The translations under genes were made by a program, and so were the position numbers. Positions 60,085 through 64,000 of a stretch of 64,000 bases of DNA are shown here, in pieces. A model generated the notes under the pieces. The model worked only from the letters and a program-made list of their open reading frames with translations. It made no database searches and was not told the origin of the DNA. The DNA comes from Collinsella sp. UBA6357 (GTDB taxonomy: Bacteria; Actinomycetota; Coriobacteriia; Coriobacteriales; Coriobacteriaceae): contig DJRP01000034.1 in assembly GCA_002437815.1 (NCBI GenBank), positions 114,757 through 178,756 on the forward strand. Reading direction: 5' to 3'. The number at the start of each line of letters is the position of its first letter. Position 1 is the first letter of the stretch.

Positions 60085-60209
60085 ACGTTATGTGTAGGTT
60101 AAACGCGATGGGCCGTATACATCTATATATGTCGCAGCTTTGACCTGCGGTTTTAGTACGCGCATAGGGCAGTATATCGGCTCGTTTGAGATGAACCTAC
60201 ACATAACGT
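60085..60209. repeat. 125-bp inverted-repeat element (ACGTTATGTGTAGGTT family), copy 2
   Basis: ACGTTATGTGTAGGTT (60085-60100) faces its perfect inverse (60194-60209). ACCTGCGGTTTT is at 60144-60155. An inner near-pair GGCCGTATAC / GTATATCGGC extends the stem. It lies between convergent fprA and a DeoR gene. Confidence 0.88.
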
Positions 60210-60230
60210 TAGTTGGTTGGATTTAAAGGC

Positions 60231-61028
60231 CTATGAAAGTAGCAGTCGAGGGCGCTTTTCTTGGTCGAGATCCTCGATTGCGGCATCAACGGCACCGCTG
60301 GGGTCGCTATCCATCACGATGGTATCGAGATCTTCGAGCCCGGCGAAGCGATACATGCCACGCGCGCTTGCTTTGCTGGCGTCCATAAGGGCGCAAGAAC
60401 GATCGGCGGCGTCGATTATCGCGGCTTTGAGCTCGGCCATCTGGGGAAAGTCGGTCATGAGTCCTCGGCTTGTTACAAAGGCGCCCGGACATATTATTGC
60501 GAGATCGGCATGGAGTGTCTCAAGTGCGTGCATGGTGAGCGGGCCGTACAAATAACGGTGCCCTTTGCGCAGGGCCCCACCCAGCATCACGACGTCAACC
60601 GTGGGCATGCTCTCGTCGATGAAGTCAGCGATGGTGATATCGGCGGTGATGACGGTGATGCCTTCGCGTTCGTCAAGCGTGCGGACGAACTCGAGCGCCG
60701 TGGTGCCCGAGTCGACGAGGAGCGTGTCACCGTCGTTCACGAGGTCGATCGCGGCGCGTGCGATCGCCTGCTTGGCCGCGACGTTGACGTTGACGCGTCG
60801 ATCTTGGGTCGAGACGGTGAGCCGCTTGTGGAGCGATACGGCGCCGCCGTGGGTGCGACGGAGCTTGCCGGCGTCGGCTAAGGCGTCGAGGTCGCCGCGT
60901 GCCGTGACGGACGAGACGCCGAAGGTGCGGGCGATGTCGGCCACCTGTACCGACGCATTATGCTCGAGCATCTCCATGATGGCGCTGCGGCGCTCATCGG
61001 CGAAGGCTCGTTGGGGTTTGGCGGGCAT
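60231..61028 (-). CDS. DeoR-family regulator, divergent from the aldolase gene
   Basis: A 265-aa DeoR repressor. The helix-turn-helix is RRSAIMEMLEHNASVQVADIARTFGVSSVTARGDLDALADAGKLRRTHGGAV. The C-terminal domain has DGDTLLVDSGTTALEFVRTL and a Lys-containing SCALMDASKASARGM. AgaR/GatR/GlpR-type proteins of this family bind TTTCGTTT-like sites. Such a palindrome (61142-61166) lies between this gene and the aldolase. Start 61028 follows AAGGAGG. A sugar-phosphate ligand is expected. Confidence 0.9.
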   Translation of the reverse strand: MPAKPQRAFADERRSAIMEMLEHNASVQVADIARTFGVSSVTARGDLDALADAGKLRRTHGGAVSLHKRLTVSTQDRRVNVNVAAKQAIARAAIDLVNDGDTLLVDSGTTALEFVRTLDEREGITVITADITIADFIDESMPTVDVVMLGGALRKGHRYLYGPLTMHALETLHADLAIICPGAFVTSRGLMTDFPQMAELKAAIIDAADRSCALMDASKASARGMYRFAGLEDLDTIVMDSDPSGAVDAAIEDLDQEKRPRLLLS

Positions 61029-61077
61029 GGAACCTCCTTGGCTGCTATCTTGGCTGTAAGATTTTGGACTTAAACGT

Positions 61078-61107
61078 GAAGGAAATGTGTCGATATGATT
61101 TTCCTTC
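61078..61107. promoter_or_regulatory. Operator candidate GAAGGAAA-N14-TTTCCTTC
   Basis: Perfect 8-bp arms at 61078-61085 and 61100-61107 lie about 50-80 bases upstream of the DeoR start on the minus strand. Confidence 0.5.
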
Positions 61108-61141
61108 ATTTTCTTTTTAGCAAAGCAATCAACTTATTTTT

Positions 61142-61166
61142 ACTTTCGTTTTACACAAACGAAAGT
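61142..61166. promoter_or_regulatory. DeoR-type operator ACTTTCGTTT-N5-AAACGAAAGT
   Basis: Perfect 10-bp arms separated by TACAC. The TTTCGTTT/AAACGAAA half-sites are the classic recognition words of DeoR-family sugar repressors such as AgaR, which fits the adjacent regulator gene. Confidence 0.75.
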
Positions 61167-61435
61167 ATTCGGAAGGCCCTGGGCCCGTGTGCCCAAGATG
61201 CGCGGCGTGCGTTTTCGCGGAAGGAGATGCCTGGAAAGCGACGGACGGGGAAGTTCCGTTTGCGATATCGTTTCGTTTGCTTTGCGACGCTCGTCGATCG
61301 AGATCGCTGCGGCGTCAGCGGCCATACCTGCGATTTCGTACAATAACTTCAGTTAACCGCACGGGCGCATGGGGTTCGCGCGGAGCCGTAACGATCGCCC
61401 GCGCATGGCGCGGCGAGGGAGAGGAGCACACGCTC

Positions 61436-62293
61436 ATGGCACTTGTCACTACCGAAAAGATGCTCAAGGACGCTCAGGCCGGCCACTACGCCGTCGGTGC
61501 GTTCAACGTCGAGAACCTCGAGTTCGTCATGGCCGTTCTGGCCGCCGCCGAGGAGACCAAGTCCCCCGTCATCATGCAGACCACCCCGGGCACCATCAAG
61601 ACTGCCGGTCTCGATTACTTCTACGGCATGGTCAAAGCTGCCGCTGAGCGTGCCACCGTTCCCGTTGCCCTGCACCTCGACCACGGTGATGGCTACGATC
61701 GCTGCATGCAGGCCTTCCGCACCGGCTACACCTCCGTCATGATCGACGGCTCCCATGAGTCCTTCGAGGACAACATCGCCCTCACCAAGTCCGTCGCCGA
61801 TGCCGGCCGTGCCATGGGCGTGCCTGTCGAGGCCGAGCTCGGCAAAGTTGGCGGCAAGGAGGACGACGGCCCCGCGGTCGAGGGCGAGAGCCCCTACACC
61901 GACCCGGTCGAGGCCAAGGAGTTCGTCGAGCGCACCGGCTGCACCTCGCTTGCCATCGGCGTCGGCACCAGCCACGGTGTCTACACCAGCGATCCGCATA
62001 TCGAGCAGTCCGTGGTCAAGGCCATCCGCGAGGCCGTCGATGTGCCGCTGGTCCTGCACGGTACCTCCGGTGTGCCCGACGAGCAGGTTGCCGAGGCTGT
62101 GAAGAACGGCATCTGCAAGGTCAACTACGCCACTGAGTTGCGCCAGGCCTACACCAAGGGCTTCATGGCCTATATGGCCGAGAATCCCGCTTGCTTTGAT
62201 CCCAAGAAGCCGGCCAAGCAGGGCATGCACGAGATTACCGAGCTCGTCAAGATTCGCATGACCAACCTCAACTCCGTGGGCAAGGCAGAGTAA
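61436..62293 (+). CDS. Class II ketose-bisphosphate aldolase (tagatose/fructose-1,6-bisphosphate)
   Basis: A 285-aa zinc aldolase of the GatY/KbaY/Fba class, cleaving the ketose bisphosphate to dihydroxyacetone phosphate and glyceraldehyde-3-phosphate. Motifs are YAVGAFNVENLEF, ALHLDHGDGYDRCMQAF with the zinc His and catalytic Asp, EAELGKVGGKEDD, AIGVGTSHGVY, LVLHGTSGVPDEQV and KVNYATELR. Location after lacABXC and behind a DeoR regulator suggests tagatose-1,6-bisphosphate in vivo; fructose-1,6-bisphosphate is equally possible by sequence. GAGAGGAG precedes ATG 61436. Confidence 0.9.
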   Translation: MALVTTEKMLKDAQAGHYAVGAFNVENLEFVMAVLAAAEETKSPVIMQTTPGTIKTAGLDYFYGMVKAAAERATVPVALHLDHGDGYDRCMQAFRTGYTSVMIDGSHESFEDNIALTKSVADAGRAMGVPVEAELGKVGGKEDDGPAVEGESPYTDPVEAKEFVERTGCTSLAIGVGTSHGVYTSDPHIEQSVVKAIREAVDVPLVLHGTSGVPDEQVAEAVKNGICKVNYATELRQAYTKGFMAYMAENPACFDPKKPAKQGMHEITELVKIRMTNLNSVGKAE

Positions 62294-62317
62294 CAGCAAG
62301 GGTACTCCGATCCCACC

Positions 62318-62467
62318 GGGTTTTCGGAAGGGGCTGCGGCCCACTCCCCAGAACGTCCTCACGCAATAAAGGCTCCCGTCGCCTAGCTTCTTTGAAGCGT
62401 TGGCGGCGGGAGCCTTCTGCGTTGCGGAATGTTCTGGGGAGTGGGCCGCAGCCCCTTCCGAAAACCC
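62318..62467. repeat. 150-bp hairpin with 37-bp perfect arms
   Basis: Bases 62318-62354 (starting GGGTTTTCGGAAGGGGCTGC) are exactly reverse-complementary to 62431-62467. Inside, AAGGCTCCCGTCGCC and GGCGGCGGGAGCCTT form a further stem (about 62369-62415) with one G-T type mismatch. It immediately follows the aldolase gene. Confidence 0.92.
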
Positions 62468-62511
62468 TGCTCGGTTGCCCTTGTGGCGTTAAGGCGGGAA
62501 AGAGGGCGCGC

Positions 62512-62721
62512 CTAAAATACTTCTGCTTGCTTGAGCGGACGTGTGCTCAGCGCGTTGATGAGCTTGTCCATCGACGTTCGCAAGTTGAGTCGCTGATCTT
62601 GCGAACGATGCTTGTCAAAGGTGGGGGAGTCGAGGAGACCGTTTCTCTGTGTCGGGGGGAAGGAGAAAAAGTCTGCACGTTGGGATGGCTGCATGTGAAG
62701 TGCGTCATTGGAAGAATGCAT
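62512..62721 (-). CDS. Possible small hypothetical protein, 69 aa
   Basis: The only support is a GAGGAGG about 9 bases before the ATG on the minus strand and an uninterrupted 69-codon frame. The product is polar (MHSSNDALHMQPSQRADFF...) with no recognised motif. It could equally be non-coding. Confidence 0.3.
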   Translation of the reverse strand: MHSSNDALHMQPSQRADFFSFPPTQRNGLLDSPTFDKHRSQDQRLNLRTSMDKLINALSTRPLKQAEVF

Positions 62722-62981
62722 GCGTTGCGGCCTCCTCGATGTCCACCAAAAGTGACGCGCGCGGGGTGTGCTGCTGTGTCCCGTGCGCTGAGTGCATTAT
62801 GCCCCCGTGGCGGTTAAGGAAGTGCTAAAGAAAGGCTTAACGCTTGTTGGCTTAGTAATAAAACCGCAGGTAGAACGCTATTAATTACGTATTTGCAATG
62901 CGTTGTACTTTAAGGCGCCCTTAAGGTTGATGATCAAACGTTGGAGCTGTGATGGGTGTGGAAGGGGAGTGGCGGCGCTGG

Positions 62982-63977
62982 CTAGCGGTGGGCTGCCCTG
63001 CGCACCTGCCCGATCACGGACGCCATGGTGGCATCGATTCGATCACGTTTGAGCTGACATTCCCAGATGGTGATAGGTGTCCAGCCCATCCGTTTGAGCT
63101 CGTCTACGGCAGCTTGATCGCGTTCGACGTTGCGGGTGAACTTTTTCTGCCAAAACTCGACGTTACGCTTGGGCATGCTGGGATTGCAGTGAGGGCAGCG
63201 GTGCCAAAAACAGCCGTTGACAAAGATGGCGATCTTGCGTCCCGGAAAGGCGATGTCGGGCTTGCCGGGAACCTTCCATTGCAGACGATATCCCGTGAGC
63301 CCGGCCGCGCGCAGGCGTTGGCGTACGATCAGCTCGGGTTTGGTATTGGCGCGTTTGTTGCCATGCATTGACTTTTTGATGGCCGCGCGACGCCGTACGA
63401 GCTCGCGCTCGTCGGCAGAAAGATCGGTGGTATCGATGCCGTCGAGCAGTCCCGGCTTGGATTTTTTACGGCCATGGTGTTTTGATCTGCCTTTGGGCTC
63501 ATGAGGTTTGGCGGTTTTGGATTCTTCGGCGCCGGCGTCGCCATCGGTCGTACCGGCCGGGCGGTCCAACCGCTCGTCCTTGAGGCGAATAAGTTCGTCG
63601 ATCAGCCCTTTGTCTGCGGGCATCCATTCGAGTGTGGCGAGGGAGCGACGAGGTACCCAACGCAGGTCGAGTTGTCGGTCGTGCTTGCTCGGTTCGTTCG
63701 AGCCGTCTTCGAGGCTGCAGTAATAGCATTCCATGGACAGGTGAAAATCGGGGTAGTCAAACTCCACGGTATAGAAGTCGCGTAGGTTGGTGACGCGCAC
63801 CTGAAGCTCTTCATGCAGCTCGCGGCGCAAGGCGTTCTCAGCGGTCTCGCCTCGCTCAACTTTGCCGCCGGGAAACTCCCATAGGCCTTTCATGTCGCCG
63901 TAACCACGTTGCACGGCGAGCATCTCGTCGGATCCGTCGCGGCGGATGACGCCGGCGGCCACATGGATGGTTTTCAA
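62982..63977 (-). CDS. NUDIX (MutT-like) - Vsr endonuclease fusion protein
   Basis: A single 331-aa frame joins two DNA-maintenance domains. Residues 1 to about 132 are a NUDIX hydrolase: KTIHVAAGVIRRDG and the box G38-x5-E44-x7-R52-E53-L-x-E56-E57, with Gln59 where Gly is usual, as in 8-oxo-dGTP pyrophosphatases. A charged linker (about 135-190) leads to a complete Vsr domain (about 195-331): NTKPELIVRQRLRAAG, KPDIAFP with catalytic Asp241, VNGCFWHRCPHC (W258, H259, zinc Cys), and TIWECQL. Start is TTG 63977 with GAGGAGG upstream. Vsr normally nicks T:G mismatches left by cytosine methylation; no Dcm-type methylase is in the window. Confidence 0.9.
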   Translation of the reverse strand: MKTIHVAAGVIRRDGSDEMLAVQRGYGDMKGLWEFPGGKVERGETAENALRRELHEELQVRVTNLRDFYTVEFDYPDFHLSMECYYCSLEDGSNEPSKHDRQLDLRWVPRRSLATLEWMPADKGLIDELIRLKDERLDRPAGTTDGDAGAEESKTAKPHEPKGRSKHHGRKKSKPGLLDGIDTTDLSADERELVRRRAAIKKSMHGNKRANTKPELIVRQRLRAAGLTGYRLQWKVPGKPDIAFPGRKIAIFVNGCFWHRCPHCNPSMPKRNVEFWQKKFTRNVERDQAAVDELKRMGWTPITIWECQLKRDRIDATMASVIGQVRRAAHR

Positions 63978-64000
63978 CGGCTTCCTCCTCGGTAATGCGT

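Larger units (their letters stand above)
61029..61435. promoter_or_regulatory. Divergent deoR / aldolase control region
   Basis: 407 bases. The DeoR-proximal half is AT-rich and holds two palindromes, 61078-61107 and 61142-61166. The aldolase-proximal half (about 61170-61420) is GC-rich leader with no clear gene; GAGAGGAG lies before the aldolase ATG. Confidence 0.6.
62294..62981. other. Intergenic region after the aldolase
   Basis: 688 bases. It starts with the giant hairpin (62318-62467), may contain one small minus-strand gene (62512-62721), and has AAAACCGCAGGT at 62860-62871 in an AT-rich stretch (62820-62945). Otherwise nothing recognisable. Confidence 0.5.

Noticed and set aside
62392..62817. 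A 141-codon plus-strand frame after the aldolase
   Set aside because: It begins inside the giant hairpin, has no ribosome site and a composition like random GC-rich DNA.

Overview
The window reads as chromosomal DNA of a high-GC, anaerobic, gut-type actinobacterium of the Coriobacteriia, most like Collinsella. I infer this from base composition, gene content (flavodiiron protein, HypA/HypB, PTS-driven tagatose-6-phosphate catabolism, a tmk-holB-ricT cluster) and general protein resemblance; no database was searched. I see no rRNA, CRISPR array, prophage or transposase gene. One tRNA gene, tRNA-Thr(CGT), is present.

Layout. 1-5 kb: 3' end of purH, an unknown gene, an orphan two-component system of BceRS type, and a hipBA toxin-antitoxin pair behind three evenly spaced operators. 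5-19 kb: universal stress protein, uppP, a 2-hydroxyacid dehydrogenase, pcrA helicase, manA with a GntR regulator, ROK glucokinase, a membrane diguanylate cyclase, Mn-dependent pyrophosphatase and nhaA. 19-33 kb: aminotransferase, a lone STAS protein, tatA/B-tatC, hypA-hypB, topoisomerase I, a zinc-ribbon membrane protein, tmk-holB-ricT, comF and a DUF559/AbiEi-like gene. 34-42.7 kb: an orphan solute-binding lipoprotein, long-form HPF, DegV, an oxidoreductase with a His/Cys-rich tail, two small unknowns, isocitrate dehydrogenase, a SurA-like anchored protein and a YhcH-family protein.

43-62 kb is a large sugar-catabolic island. A mannose-family PTS (EIIA-B-C-D), a GntR regulator, AgaS and a NagA/AgaA deacetylase form a GalNAc/GlcNAc-type module. 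Two identical TGGTTACTACCAG boxes, resembling DasR/NagR sites, lie before the PTS and before agaS. A second module has galactitol-family PTS EIIA-B-C, DeoR, LacA, LacB, a LacX-like epimerase, LacC and a class II aldolase with its own DeoR regulator. AgaS and LacAB both deliver tagatose-6-phosphate to LacC and the aldolase. No galactitol-phosphate dehydrogenase is visible, so the Gat-type PTS probably imports galactose. A flavodiiron protein sits inside this module. The window ends with a TTG-started gene fusing a NUDIX (MutT-like) domain to a Vsr mismatch endonuclease.

The most unexplained signal lies between genes. A 12-mer, ACCTGCGGTTTT, recurs six times (one copy with a final C), always between genes. 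In four cases it sits near the centre of an element bounded by inverted repeats. The inverted repeats fall into several unrelated sequence families, yet the core is shared. Two copies of one family are both exactly 125 bp with diverged interiors. Another family of about 220 bp lacks the core. These elements lie at gene 3' ends, mostly between convergent genes, and look like REPIN/MITE-type or structured-RNA elements.
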